This document shows positions 33,528 through 42,290 of a stretch of DNA of 64,000 nt, in pieces (the first letter of the stretch is position 1; each line of letters starts with the position of its first letter). The stretch lies in assembly GCF_016907255.1 (NCBI RefSeq), contig NZ_JAFBBQ010000001.1, positions 620,001-684,000 of the forward strand, read 5' to 3'. Below the pieces are notes generated by a model. That model searched no databases, was not told the origin of the DNA, and saw only the letters and a list, made by a program, of their open reading frames with translations. The position numbers and the translations under genes are program-made. This DNA is from Microbacterium keratanolyticum. Lineage in GTDB: Bacteria > Actinomycetota > Actinomycetes > Actinomycetales > Microbacteriaceae.

Positions 33528-34595
33528 TCAGGAGGCCACGGCCACCACGGGCGCGGGCGCTGCCTCACGCATCCGCCGCGACGGGGCCGCAATCGCCCGC
33601 GTGCGCGGGTCGAGCAGAGTGATGAGTGCGTCGAGGATCACATATCCGAGCAGACTGGTCGCGCCCATCACGAGCACGAAGCCCTGGATGACCGGGACAT
33701 CCCCCTTGAGCACGCCGTCGAGCGACCATCCGCCGACCCCGGGCCACGAGAACACGCTCTCGACGATCGCCGCGCCACTGAGCGCTGCCGCGAACAGGAG
33801 CACCATGTACGTCATCAACGCGCCGCGCACATCCGTGAGCGCGTACCGGAACACCTGCGAGGGACGCAGGCCGCACGCCTTCGCGAACTCGATCTGCGGC
33901 GAGTTGAGGATCTGCAGGAGGCCCGTGCGCACCGTCTTGCCGAAGGGCGCGGCGAAGAACAGACCGAGCGTCAGGATCAGGAGGCCGGCGCGGTTGAAGA
34001 TCGAGCCGAGGGTGCCCCACTGTCCCGCGAGGACCGCATCGACAGGCAGCCACCCGGTCACCTTCGGTGGGGTGATGTCCGTCGCGGAGAGCATTCCCAG
34101 CGGAGCCGGAGCGATCTGCAGCTGCTGATAGAAGATGAACAGCAGCAGCAGCGCGAGCACGAACTCGGGCATCGCCATCAGGATCGAGACGACGACCGTG
34201 AACGAGCGGTCAGCGAAGCGTCCTGCGCGGTAAGCAGCCATGGCACCCAGGCCCAGACCGATCACGAGCGCGAGCAGGAGCCCGGGAACCAGGTAGACGA
34301 GCGTGTTGGGCAGTCGGGTCCACAGCTCCTCGCTCACCGAGCTGCCGGTGAAGAACGAGGTGCCGAGGTCGCCGCGCAGTGTGCGGAAGAGGTAGTCGAA
34401 GTAGCGCTCGACGAAGGGCTTGTCGAGTCCGAGCTCCGCATTGATGCGAGCCACATCGGCGGGGGTCGCGTACTCGCCGAGCAGTGCGACCGCGGGATCA
34501 CCGGGCAGCAGCGACACGAGCGCGAAGCTCAGCGTCACCAGCCCCCACAGCAGCAGGACGGCGATCAGGAGGCGGGACAGGATGTAGCGGATCAT
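33528..34595 (-). CDS. ABC transporter permease, DppB/OppB type
   Basis: 355-residue inner-membrane permease. It begins with MIRYILSRLLIAVLLLW, the usual DppB first helix, has LPGDPAVALLGEYATPADV in the first extracytoplasmic loop and the EAA-like loop TGLLQILNSPQIEFAKACGL, and has about six transmembrane helices. It overlaps the ATPase gene upstream by four bases. The operator-bearing promoter of B2 lies in the 48-base gap after its stop, so it is the last gene of the upstream transporter unit or the middle of a longer one. Confidence 0.9.
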   Translation of the reverse strand: MIRYILSRLLIAVLLLWGLVTLSFALVSLLPGDPAVALLGEYATPADVARINAELGLDKPFVERYFDYLFRTLRGDLGTSFFTGSSVSEELWTRLPNTLVYLVPGLLLALVIGLGLGAMAAYRAGRFADRSFTVVVSILMAMPEFVLALLLLFIFYQQLQIAPAPLGMLSATDITPPKVTGWLPVDAVLAGQWGTLGSIFNRAGLLILTLGLFFAAPFGKTVRTGLLQILNSPQIEFAKACGLRPSQVFRYALTDVRGALMTYMVLLFAAALSGAAIVESVFSWPGVGGWSLDGVLKGDVPVIQGFVLVMGATSLLGYVILDALITLLDPRTRAIAAPSRRMREAAPAPVVAVAS

Positions 34596-35419
34596 GATGC
34601 TCCTGAGACGGAGTCGAGCGCGTCCGGGTCGGCCGCGCGGCCCTGATACGGAATGGGCGGCATCGCCGCGCCCATGAGATTGCGGGTGTACTCCTCGCGC
34701 GGCGCGTCGAGCACCTCGAGCGCGGGACCGCCTTCGACGAAGCGTCCCTGGTGCATGACGACGACGTCGGAGCAGAAGTGACGCACTGTCTCGATGTCGT
34801 GCGAGATGAACACGTAGGTCAGACCGCGCGCTTCGCGCAGACGGTTGAGCACCCGCAGGACGGAGGCGCGAATCGTCAGATCGAGCGACGCCGTCGGCTC
34901 GTCGAGCACGATGATCGACGGATCCGTCACCAGCGCGCGTGCGATGCCGACGCGCTGCTGCTGCCCACCGCTGAGGTTGGCCGGACGGCGGTCGAGGAAC
35001 TCCGGAGGCAGTCCGACCTCGGCGAGCGTCGCGATCACGCGCTCCCGGCGCGCGGCGCGATTGCCGTAGTCGCCGGCCACGATGAGCGGCTCCTCGACGA
35101 TCTGGCCGATCGTGAGACGCGGGTTCAGCGAGGCGAACGGCTCCTGGAACACGATCTGCCAGTGACGACGGTGACGGCGCATCTCTCTCTTGCTGAGGCG
35201 GCTGATGTCCTGACCATCGAGCACAACCGATCCGCTGTCGACGTCATAGAGGCGCAGCAGCAGACGTCCGAGGGTCGACTTGCCCGATCCTGATTCCCCG
35301 ATCACGCCGAGGCAGTCACCGCGTTCGACCGAGAGCGAGACGCCGTCGACCGCAATCTTCGTGGTCCCGTGCGGACCGGGGAACGTCTTGACGACGTCCG
35401 TGAGTTCGATGAGCGCCAT
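34592..35419 (-). CDS. ABC transporter ATP-binding protein, OppF/DppF type
   Basis: 275-residue ATPase of a peptide-type importer. Walker A is GESGSGKSTLGRLLL, the signature is LSGGQQQRVGIARAL and Walker B is IIVLDEPTASLD, with the switch His in FISHDIETVRHF. The first-domain ERGDCLGVIG segment and the C-terminal tail (ALEVLDAPREEYTRNLMGA) are typical of OppF. It lies one base from the OppD-type gene upstream and overlaps DppB downstream. Confidence 0.92.
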   Translation of the reverse strand: MALIELTDVVKTFPGPHGTTKIAVDGVSLSVERGDCLGVIGESGSGKSTLGRLLLRLYDVDSGSVVLDGQDISRLSKREMRRHRRHWQIVFQEPFASLNPRLTIGQIVEEPLIVAGDYGNRAARRERVIATLAEVGLPPEFLDRRPANLSGGQQQRVGIARALVTDPSIIVLDEPTASLDLTIRASVLRVLNRLREARGLTYVFISHDIETVRHFCSDVVVMHQGRFVEGGPALEVLDAPREEYTRNLMGAAMPPIPYQGRAADPDALDSVSGAS

Positions 35420-35420
35420 C

Positions 35421-36278
35421 TCAGCTCCTCCTGCCGGCGAAGGCGCCGAGCGCGCCCACGGTCGTGATGGTCGAGGTCCCGCCCGGCGGCGCCTCCTCGG
35501 GGCGGACCACCGAATCCAGCAGTGATGCCGTGTACTCGTGCTCGGGTGTCACGAAGACCCGTGACACCGGCCCCTGCTCGACCAGACGCCCCTGATACAT
35601 CACGAGCACGCGATCGCAGTACTTGGCGACGACGCCGAGGTCGTGCGTGACGATGAGCATCGACCGCCCGCTGCCGACCGTGAGACGCGTCAGCGTGTCG
35701 AGCACCTGCCGCTGCACCGTGAGGTCGAGGGCGGTCGTGGGCTCGTCCGCGATCACGAGGCGAGGGTTGAGGAAGAGCGCCATCGCGATCACGACGCGCT
35801 GCGCCATGCCTCCGCTGAGTTCGTGAGCGTAGCCGTCAAGCACGCGCTCGGCGTCCTTCACGCCGGTGGCCTCGAGCAGGTCGAGCGCCTGGCGACGCAG
35901 CTCGCTGCGCGGGAAGTCGTGCGCCTTGGCGATGTTCTCGAACTGCTTCTCGATGCGCAGCACCGGGTTCAGCGCGCTGAACGGGTTCTGCGCGACGAAG
36001 CCGATGTCCTTGCCGCGGATCTTGCGCAGTTCGCGCTCGCGCAGGTCGAGAAGCGGCTGTCCGTAGAAGTCGACCCGCCCTTCTGTCACGCGTCCCGGTG
36101 CCATCAGGAGCTTGATGATGGATCGGACCACGGTCGACTTTCCGGATCCGGATTCGCCGACGATGCCGACGACCTCGCTCTCACCCACTTCGAAGGACAC
36201 CCCATGGAGCGCCCGGATCGACTGGTGCCGGCTGACGAAGTCGGTGACGAGTCCCGTCACCTCGAGCCCAGCGGTCAT
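35421..36278 (-). CDS. ABC transporter ATP-binding protein, OppD/DppD type
   Basis: 285-residue ATPase partner. Walker A is GESGSGKSTVVRS, the signature LSGGMAQRVVIAMAL and Walker B LVIADEPTTALD, with LIVTHDLGVVAKY following. The C-terminal EHEYTASLLDSVV is the start of the oligopeptide-type C-terminal domain, which is shortened here. ATG 36278 overlaps the DppC stop (ATGA); the much longer open frame upstream lies inside the permease and was rejected. Confidence 0.92.
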   Translation of the reverse strand: MTAGLEVTGLVTDFVSRHQSIRALHGVSFEVGESEVVGIVGESGSGKSTVVRSIIKLLMAPGRVTEGRVDFYGQPLLDLRERELRKIRGKDIGFVAQNPFSALNPVLRIEKQFENIAKAHDFPRSELRRQALDLLEATGVKDAERVLDGYAHELSGGMAQRVVIAMALFLNPRLVIADEPTTALDLTVQRQVLDTLTRLTVGSGRSMLIVTHDLGVVAKYCDRVLVMYQGRLVEQGPVSRVFVTPEHEYTASLLDSVVRPEEAPPGGTSTITTVGALGAFAGRRS

Positions 36279-37162
36279 CGCGCCGTCTCCACTCTCTCGA
36301 TGCGGTTCTCGATCGCTCCCGCGATCACGTTGAAGGAGGCGATCACGAGCAACATCGCGATGGTCGGGAAGGCTGCGGCCCACCACTCCCCGCGAATGAG
36401 CATGCTCGCGCCATCGCTGATCATCGCGCCCCAGGTGGGCGTGGGCGGGCTGACGCCGACGCCCAGGAAGTTCAGCGCGGCGATCGTGCCGAGCGCATTG
36501 GCCGCCGTCAGTGTGGCCTGCACCAGCACGACGCCGTAGGCGTTGCGGAAGATGTGATTGAACGCGACCCGGACCGGCGAGCATCCGATCGCCACAGCGG
36601 CCTCGACGTAGCGCGAGGAGCGCAGCGCGAGGGCTGACGCCCGGGTGAGACGCACGAAGCGCGGAGCCCCGACGATCGCAATGGCGAGGATCACATTCCA
36701 CGCGCCGCCGCCCATGAGCTGGATGGCGACGATCGCGATCACGATGATCGGCAGGGCGGCGAAGGCGTCGACGACGCGCATGACCGCGTCGCCGACCTTA
36801 CCGGCTGTGGCGAACAGCCCGATCGGAACACCGACGACGAGCGCGAGAAGTGTCGCTGCCACCGAGATCGGCACGTCGAGCTTGGCGGCTTCGATCGTGC
36901 GGGAGAAGACGTCCATGCCGTTGCCGTCCGTGCCGAACCAGTGCGTGGGGCTGGGTGGCAGGCTGATCGCGTTCGGGTCCGGACGAAGGGGGTCCACCGG
37001 ATAGGGGCCGATCATCGCGAGCAGCGGAAGTCCGACGACGACCGCAACGGCGATCGTGACGGCCACGATGTTCCAGTTGCCGCGCAGGCGCAGTCGTCCG
37101 CGACGGCTCCAGCGCACCGCCCGCATGCTGGGAGAGGTGTGTGGGATACCCTGGACACTCAT
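36275..37162 (-). CDS. ABC transporter permease, DppC/OppC type
   Basis: 295-residue membrane permease with about six helices. HWFGTDGNGMDVFSRTIEAA is the DppC signature before helix two, and RLTRASALALRSSRYVEAAV is the coupling EAA loop. The start is ATG 37162 because a 21-residue leader frame ends in an ATGA overlap there; frames extending to 37249 lack family similarity. It is the first structural gene of the importer and lies behind an operator-controlled promoter. Confidence 0.9.
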   Translation of the reverse strand: MSVQGIPHTSPSMRAVRWSRRGRLRLRGNWNIVAVTIAVAVVVGLPLLAMIGPYPVDPLRPDPNAISLPPSPTHWFGTDGNGMDVFSRTIEAAKLDVPISVAATLLALVVGVPIGLFATAGKVGDAVMRVVDAFAALPIIVIAIVAIQLMGGGAWNVILAIAIVGAPRFVRLTRASALALRSSRYVEAAVAIGCSPVRVAFNHIFRNAYGVVLVQATLTAANALGTIAALNFLGVGVSPPTPTWGAMISDGASMLIRGEWWAAAFPTIAMLLVIASFNVIAGAIENRIERVETAR

Positions 37163-37224
37163 CTGATACCGCCGAGAGTTCGGGGGCTCAGAGCGAGCAC
37201 GACGGACAGCGACTGTTCTGACAT
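37159..37224 (-). CDS. short upstream reading frame coupled to the DppC permease gene
   Basis: A 21-codon frame begins at ATG 37224 behind AGGAG (five-base spacing) and its TGA overlaps the DppC ATG. It encodes MSEQSLSVVLAL followed by SPRTLGGIR. The good ribosome binding site here, and the poor one at the permease itself, suggest that translation of the permease depends on this leader. No family is recognised, and no run of regulatory codons stands out. Confidence 0.5.
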   Translation of the reverse strand: MSEQSLSVVLALSPRTLGGIR

Positions 37225-37279
37225 GAATGCTCCTGGTTGACTTCGTCGTCATGGCGACCCCGTGAAGGATCATCACTTT

Positions 37280-37308
37280 ATTGAAGGCTCTCTTCATCGA
37301 GTAGTCAA
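37280..37308 (-). promoter_or_regulatory. promoter and operator of the importer operon
   Basis: On the minus strand TTGACT (37303-37308) and TTCAAT (37280-37285) have 17-base spacing. Between and over them lies the inverted repeat TGAAG-GCTCT-CTTCA (37282-37296, plus-strand reading), so a bound protein would block polymerase. The half-sites match those in the aminotransferase and B2 promoters. The leader to the small frame at 37224 is about 50 bases. Confidence 0.55.
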
Positions 37309-37377
37309 GAGTGATTTCATATCATGCGCGGAATTTCAGCAATCTGTCGCAAACTCTCCCACATCCGAGTCTTCACT

Positions 37378-37446
37378 TCTTCACTGAAGATTGACTTTGC
37401 GCCGCCTCATCTTCATTATGGTGATGTCAACCTTGCTTCAATGAAG
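37378..37446 (+). promoter_or_regulatory. promoter and two operators of the aminotransferase operon
   Basis: TTGACT (37391-37396) and CATTAT (37414-37419) form a 17-base-spaced promoter. TCTTCACTGAAGA (37378-37390) is a 13-base palindrome touching the -35, and CTTCAATGAAG (37436-37446) is an 11-base palindrome just downstream of the expected start. The two centres are 57 bases apart, which could allow looping. Together with 37280-37308 this fills most of the 306-base gap between the permease and the aminotransferase, so the whole divergent region is regulatory. Confidence 0.6.
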
Positions 37447-37468
37447 ACAGACTGGATGGTGCACAACG

Positions 37469-38410
37469 ATGTCTACCGCTTCTTCCCCGGTTCGCTACCT
37501 GCTGCATGATGGCGAGCTCATCGACTACGCGGACGCGCGACTGCACGTGCTGAGCACGAGCATGAAGTACGGCGTCGGCGTCTTCGAGGGCTTCCGCGCC
37601 TACTGGAGCGAAGAAGAGGGCGAGCTGTACGCCTTCCGCGTGCAGGACCACATGCGCCGTCTGCTCGACTCCATGAGAGTCGTCGAGATCGAAGGCCCGA
37701 CCGACATCGACGAGCTCACCGAGCAGCTGCTCGGACTCGTCCGTGCGAACGACCTGCGCTCGAACCTCCACATGCGCGCCCAGGTGTTCGTCGATTCCGC
37801 CGACGGCAAGCCCGACGACACGGGCCCCTCGACCGTCTACATGGCCGCCATCCCCATGGGCAACTACTTCGGCGCCACGGGACTCGACGTGCAGATCAGC
37901 AGCTGGGCCCGCCTCTCCGACCGCGCCATGCCCCCGCGCGTGAAGTCGATCGCCAACTACCAGAACGGCCGCCTCGCTCTGCTCGAAGCACGCCGCAATG
38001 GCTACGGTGCAGCGCTCCTGCTCACCGAGAACGGGCACGTCGCCGAAGGCGCCGGCTACAACGTCTTCATGGTGCGCCAGGGCCGACTCTGCACGCCACC
38101 GTCGACTGAGAGCATCCTCGAAGGCATCACCCGCGACAGCGTCATCCAGCTCGCGCAGAAGGAGCTCGGGCTCGAGATCGACATCCGCCCCATCGACCGC
38201 ACGGAGCTGTACTCGGCCGACGAGATCTTCGTCTGCGGCAGCGCCGCCGAGGTCAACCATGTGAAGTCGGTCGACCGCACGCCCATCGGCGACGGCTCGC
38301 AGCCCGGTGAGATCACCGCGCAGCTGCAGGGTCTCTACCAGCAGGCGGTGCGCGGTCAGCTCGATTCCTTCCGCGACTGGGTCATCCCGGTCTACGGCAC
38401 CGCTCGCTGA
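37469..38410 (+). CDS. class IV (branched-chain-type) aminotransferase
   Basis: 313-residue pyridoxal-phosphate fold-IV aminotransferase of the IlvE group. STSMKYGVGVFEGFRAYW is the N-terminal family segment, the PLP lysine is in PPRVKSIANYQNG, and LTENGHVAEGAGYNVFMV contains the phosphate-binding and substrate residues. SESILEGITRDSV-like STESILEGITRDSVIQLA follows. It starts an operon with formamidase and hydantoinase and is driven by an operator-controlled promoter, so it is likely catabolic and not biosynthetic. D-amino acid transaminase is an alternative. Confidence 0.88.
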   Translation: MSTASSPVRYLLHDGELIDYADARLHVLSTSMKYGVGVFEGFRAYWSEEEGELYAFRVQDHMRRLLDSMRVVEIEGPTDIDELTEQLLGLVRANDLRSNLHMRAQVFVDSADGKPDDTGPSTVYMAAIPMGNYFGATGLDVQISSWARLSDRAMPPRVKSIANYQNGRLALLEARRNGYGAALLLTENGHVAEGAGYNVFMVRQGRLCTPPSTESILEGITRDSVIQLAQKELGLEIDIRPIDRTELYSADEIFVCGSAAEVNHVKSVDRTPIGDGSQPGEITAQLQGLYQQAVRGQLDSFRDWVIPVYGTAR

Positions 38411-39315
38411 TGAGCGCGTCCACGCACGCGCACGCGGGTTACCTGCACGCGCGCGCGGAGTTCGACCCTACGGCCGAGCCCGTGCTGCGTGTCGCGCCGG
38501 GTGAGCGCTTCCGCGTCGAGGCGCGCAGTCTGCTCACCGACGGGCTCTTCGAGCAGACCGACGACTACACGACTCTGGGCATCCCGGTCACGGGTCCGAT
38601 CGAGATCGACGGCGTTCAGCCCGGGGACCTCGTGCGCATCGACGTGCACGAGATCCACCTGGCCGACCGCGGCGCCATGGTCACGATGCCGGGCCGCGGC
38701 GGATTCGGAGAGCCCCTCCGGATGGATGGGCACATCGTGCCGATCCGCGACGGCTTCGCCGAGTTCGAGGAGGGCGTGCGCATCCCGATCCGCCCCATGA
38801 TCGGCAAGCTCGGCTTCGCTCCGCACGATCACAGCCCCAGCTCGTCGACCGTCGGACGCTACGGCGGCAACATGGACTGCCGCGACATCATCGCAGGTTC
38901 CTCCGTCTTCCTCACCGCTCAGCTCTCCGGTGGCCGGCTCTACGCCGGCGACCTGCACGCGGTGCAGGGCGACGGCGAGTGCTCGCTGACGGGCGTCGAG
39001 ATGGAAGGCGCTATCGAGCTGTCCTGCCAGATCGTGCGGCCGGCACCGGTACGCGGCCCCGTGGTCTTCGCAGAGGACCGCATGATCGTGCTCGGCGACG
39101 GCGAAGACCTCGATGAGGCCGCCACCGTGGCCCTCGACGAGACCATGACCATCATCCAGGCAGACCGCGGATGGACCCGCGAGCGCACGGCGATGTTCCT
39201 CTCGGCCGCGGCGGATGTCGCGGTCTCGCAGCTCGTCAACGCCCGCAAGAGCGTCAAGGTCTCGCTCCCCGCGCATTACCTGCGCACCTCCCCCTTCGAA
39301 CGAAAAGAGGACTGA
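38410..39315 (+). CDS. acetamidase/formamidase family protein
   Basis: 301-residue member of the FmdA/AmdA family, which hydrolyses short amides to ammonia and acid. Family features are GPIEIDGVQPGDLVRIDVHE, FAPHDHSPSSSTVGRYGGNM and YAGDLHAVQGDGECSLTGVE; the Asp, His and Glu in the last bind metal. The ATG shares a base with the aminotransferase stop and the hydantoinase follows at once. It could release ammonia from formamide, a formyl group or a related product of ring opening. Confidence 0.88.
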   Translation: MSASTHAHAGYLHARAEFDPTAEPVLRVAPGERFRVEARSLLTDGLFEQTDDYTTLGIPVTGPIEIDGVQPGDLVRIDVHEIHLADRGAMVTMPGRGGFGEPLRMDGHIVPIRDGFAEFEEGVRIPIRPMIGKLGFAPHDHSPSSSTVGRYGGNMDCRDIIAGSSVFLTAQLSGGRLYAGDLHAVQGDGECSLTGVEMEGAIELSCQIVRPAPVRGPVVFAEDRMIVLGDGEDLDEAATVALDETMTIIQADRGWTRERTAMFLSAAADVAVSQLVNARKSVKVSLPAHYLRTSPFERKED

Positions 39316-39316
39316 C

Positions 39317-40741
39317 ATGTTCGATCTGCTGCTCACTGGCGGACTCGTCGTCACGCCCGCCGGCGCCGAACGCCTCGACCTCGCCATCAAGGACGGCAAG
39401 ATCGCAGCGCTCGCCCTCGCCGGCACCACTCCACTCGACTCCGCCGCCCGCGTCATCGACGTCACAGGCAAGCTCGTCGTCCCGGGCGGGGTCGACCCTC
39501 ATGTGCACACCAACTCGGTGCTGCCCACCGCCGCCGAGAGCGGCATCAAGTGCTTCGGCGCCGACCGGGTCAGCGAAGGAGCGATCTACGGTGGCACCAC
39601 CACACTCGTCGACTTCGCCCACTGGCAGCCGGGCGACGATCTGGAGGATTCCTTCCAGCGCAAGGCCGCGGAGTGGAACGGCCAGACCTACACCGACTTC
39701 GCGCTGCACGGCACATTCAAAGAGCCCGAGGTGCCCTTCGAGGTGCTCGAGCAGATTCCGGATGCGGTCGCGAACGGCCACGGCAGCTACAAGGTGTGGA
39801 TGACCAACACGACTCCCACGCGTCCGCACCAGAAGACCGACCTCGGCACCATGTGGGGAATCATGGAGCAGACCGCCGCGGCCGGCGCCATGCTCGCCGT
39901 GCACGCCGAAGACGATGACATCGTCATGTACTCCTACAAGCGGCTGAAGCGTGCGGGCACGATCGGCATCGATCACATGCACCACGCGCACAACGTGCTC
40001 TCCGAACGACTCTCGTTCCAGCGTGCGATCACGCTGGCCCGGCACGTCGGAGCGGCCATCTATCTCATGCACGTCAGCGCCAACGACGGCATCCGCGCGA
40101 TCCGCGACGCCCGCGGCGAGGGCGCGCCGATCTACGGCGAGATCCTTCCGCACTACGCCTACTTCTCCGCCGAGAACTACCGCGAGCCGCACGGCGCGAT
40201 CTACCACACCTACCCGTCTCTGAAGGATGCCGACGACCGCGACGACATGTGGCCCGCGCTCATCGACGGCACGCTCAGCACGTTGGCAACCGACGGAGTG
40301 TGCACCGACTTCGACGTGAAGACCCGCGGCAACACGATCTACGACGCCACCGGCGGCCACGCCGGCGTCGAGATGCGCATGGCGGTCGCGTACACCGAGG
40401 GTGTCGCCGACCGCGGCTTGGAGCTCACGCGCTTCGTCGACCTGACCTCGGCGAACGCGGCCAAGATCCTCGGCCTGTACCCGCGCAAGGGGGCCATCGC
40501 CGTCGGCAGCGACGCCGATCTCGCCGTGCTCGACACCAACGTCGACCGTCGTGTCACGGCCGCCGACTTGCACGAGGCGGACTACTCGCCCTGGGAGGGG
40601 TACCGCGCCCGGGCGTGGAACACGCTGACGATCCTGCGCGGTGAGGTCATGGTCGAGGACGGCACCCTGCTGCTCGGACCGCGCGGAGAACTGCAGAAGC
40701 AGCGCGTCTCCTCCGACGTGCTGAACCGCCCGGCCTGCTGA
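39317..40741 (+). CDS. dihydropyrimidinase / D-hydantoinase
   Basis: 474-residue cyclic amidohydrolase that opens dihydropyrimidine or hydantoin rings. Metal ligands are in PGGVDPHVHTNS, the carbamylated Lys in GSYKVWMTNT, His in AVHAEDDDIV and YLMHVSA, and the Asp in LATDGVCTDFD. AGAGGA precedes ATG 39317. The frame extends upstream, but that part overlaps formamidase and is not family-like. It is third in the aminotransferase operon. No beta-ureidopropionase or carbamoylase is adjacent, but the isochorismatase-fold enzyme could take that role. Confidence 0.92.
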   Translation: MFDLLLTGGLVVTPAGAERLDLAIKDGKIAALALAGTTPLDSAARVIDVTGKLVVPGGVDPHVHTNSVLPTAAESGIKCFGADRVSEGAIYGGTTTLVDFAHWQPGDDLEDSFQRKAAEWNGQTYTDFALHGTFKEPEVPFEVLEQIPDAVANGHGSYKVWMTNTTPTRPHQKTDLGTMWGIMEQTAAAGAMLAVHAEDDDIVMYSYKRLKRAGTIGIDHMHHAHNVLSERLSFQRAITLARHVGAAIYLMHVSANDGIRAIRDARGEGAPIYGEILPHYAYFSAENYREPHGAIYHTYPSLKDADDRDDMWPALIDGTLSTLATDGVCTDFDVKTRGNTIYDATGGHAGVEMRMAVAYTEGVADRGLELTRFVDLTSANAAKILGLYPRKGAIAVGSDADLAVLDTNVDRRVTAADLHEADYSPWEGYRARAWNTLTILRGEVMVEDGTLLLGPRGELQKQRVSSDVLNRPAC

Positions 40742-40752
40742 TCGGTGCAGCC

Positions 40753-42246
40753 ATGAGCGCACCCGCAGCACCGCGCTCGGTGCGCATGCTCGTCGTGTGC
40801 CTCATGGCCTCGATGTTGGTGGTCTCGTTCAACCAGACGGTGCTCAACACCGCGCTGCCCACGATCGTGGCGGAGCTCGGCGGTCTTGATCGCATCGGCT
40901 GGATCTCGGCAGCGTTCGTATTGACCACGGCGCTGACGATGCCCCTGGCCGGAGCCCTCGCTGACGTCGTCGATCGGCGGGGGCTCCTTCTGGGCGCGAG
41001 CGCGATCTTCGCCGCCGGCACGCTGCTCGGCGGCCTCGCCTGGAATCTCGATGCGCTCATCATCGCCCGACTCATCCAGGGCGCGGGCGGCGGGGCGGTC
41101 ATGGTGCTGACGCAGACGATCATGGCGGCCTCCGTACCCGCTCGCGAGCGTGCCAAGTACGCGGGCGCCTTCGGGTCGGTCTGGGCGATCGCGACGACGA
41201 GCGGTGTGCTCATCGGTGGATGGCTCACCGACGGTCCCGGCTGGCGCTGGCTGTTCTGGGGCACTCTTCCGCTCGTCGTCGTCGCGATGCTGCTCAGCCT
41301 CCGCTTCATCCCCCGCGATGCGCCCTCCACGCAGCGGCTCGCACCCGACCTCGCCGGCATGATGCTCCTGTGCATCGCGACGACGGCACTCGTGACCGCG
41401 ACGTCAGGCTCGCTCTCGCCCGAGTGGTCCTGGATGACCGCGGCGATCGGCATCGGCGCGATCCTCGCCCTGGTCTTCGCCGAACGCCGCGCGGAGCAGC
41501 CGGTTCTTCCCGGGGTGCTCTTCCGCAGCCGGACGTTCGTGCTCGCCACGGTTGCCGGCATGCTGTGCAGCGGCGTCTCCTCCTTCGTGGTCCTGGCGTA
41601 TCTGCCCACGTTCGCGCAGATGGTTCTCGGGCTCTCCGCCTTCCAGGCCGGAACACTCCTGCTGCCGATGATCGTCGCGACCGTCGCGGCATCCACTCTC
41701 ACCGGCTTCGCCGTGACCCGCACCGGCCGCTACATCCTCATCCCCGCCGTCGGCGCAGGTGTCGTCGGTGTCGGCCTGATCCTCCTCGGCACGCTCACCG
41801 CCGACTCCACTCCCCTGCAGCTCGCGCTCTCTGCGGCTCTGCTCGGCGCGGGCATCGGCACGAACGTGCTGCTGCTCACCCTGCTCGCGCAGAACGCGAT
41901 CCCCGCGCGCAACATCGGCGTCGCGACCGCCGCCAACAACTTCGTCCGCCAGGCGGGCGCGACCATGGGCATCTCGCTCATCGGTGTGGCGATCGCTGCA
42001 CGGCTCAGCACTGCGATGACCGACGCACTGCAGGCGCGGGCGCTGAGCGCCCCCGACGGCCTGTCGTTCGCCGCGATCGCTCCGGAAGACCTGGCGGCAC
42101 TCTCCGCCCCGTATCGAGACGCCATCGCCGAGGCGTATGCGGTGGCGATCCCTCCCCTGTTCCTGTTCCTCGCCCCGCTGGCATTCCTGGCGATGATCAT
42201 GATCATCGCGTTGGAGCGGCGCCCGCTCGCCGACGGCCATGACTGA
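40753..42246 (+). CDS. MFS transporter, EmrB/QacA (DHA2) type
   Basis: 497-residue permease with about 14 predicted helices. Characteristic segments are SFNQTVLNTALPTIVAEL in helix one, the loop GALADVVDRRGLLL and helix five with GSVWAIATTSGVLIGGWL. It lies 11 bases after the hydantoinase stop and is presumably part of that operon. Such proteins export drugs or metabolites; a role in import or efflux of a pathway compound is an inference. Confidence 0.85.
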   Translation: MSAPAAPRSVRMLVVCLMASMLVVSFNQTVLNTALPTIVAELGGLDRIGWISAAFVLTTALTMPLAGALADVVDRRGLLLGASAIFAAGTLLGGLAWNLDALIIARLIQGAGGGAVMVLTQTIMAASVPARERAKYAGAFGSVWAIATTSGVLIGGWLTDGPGWRWLFWGTLPLVVVAMLLSLRFIPRDAPSTQRLAPDLAGMMLLCIATTALVTATSGSLSPEWSWMTAAIGIGAILALVFAERRAEQPVLPGVLFRSRTFVLATVAGMLCSGVSSFVVLAYLPTFAQMVLGLSAFQAGTLLLPMIVATVAASTLTGFAVTRTGRYILIPAVGAGVVGVGLILLGTLTADSTPLQLALSAALLGAGIGTNVLLLTLLAQNAIPARNIGVATAANNFVRQAGATMGISLIGVAIAARLSTAMTDALQARALSAPDGLSFAAIAPEDLAALSAPYRDAIAEAYAVAIPPLFLFLAPLAFLAMIMIIALERRPLADGHD

Positions 42247-42282
42247 GACTCGCAGCCAGCCGCCGTGCGGCGCGCCACTCGC

Positions 42283-42288
42283 TATGCT
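42283..42288 (+). promoter_or_regulatory. -10 element of the TPP-enzyme leader
   Basis: TATGCT about eight bases before the first base of the structured leader is a good -10 hexamer, placing the transcript start near 42295 or slightly earlier at the edge of the outer helix. No good -35 is seen; GC-rich sequence precedes it. Confidence 0.45.
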
Positions 42289-42290
42289 GG

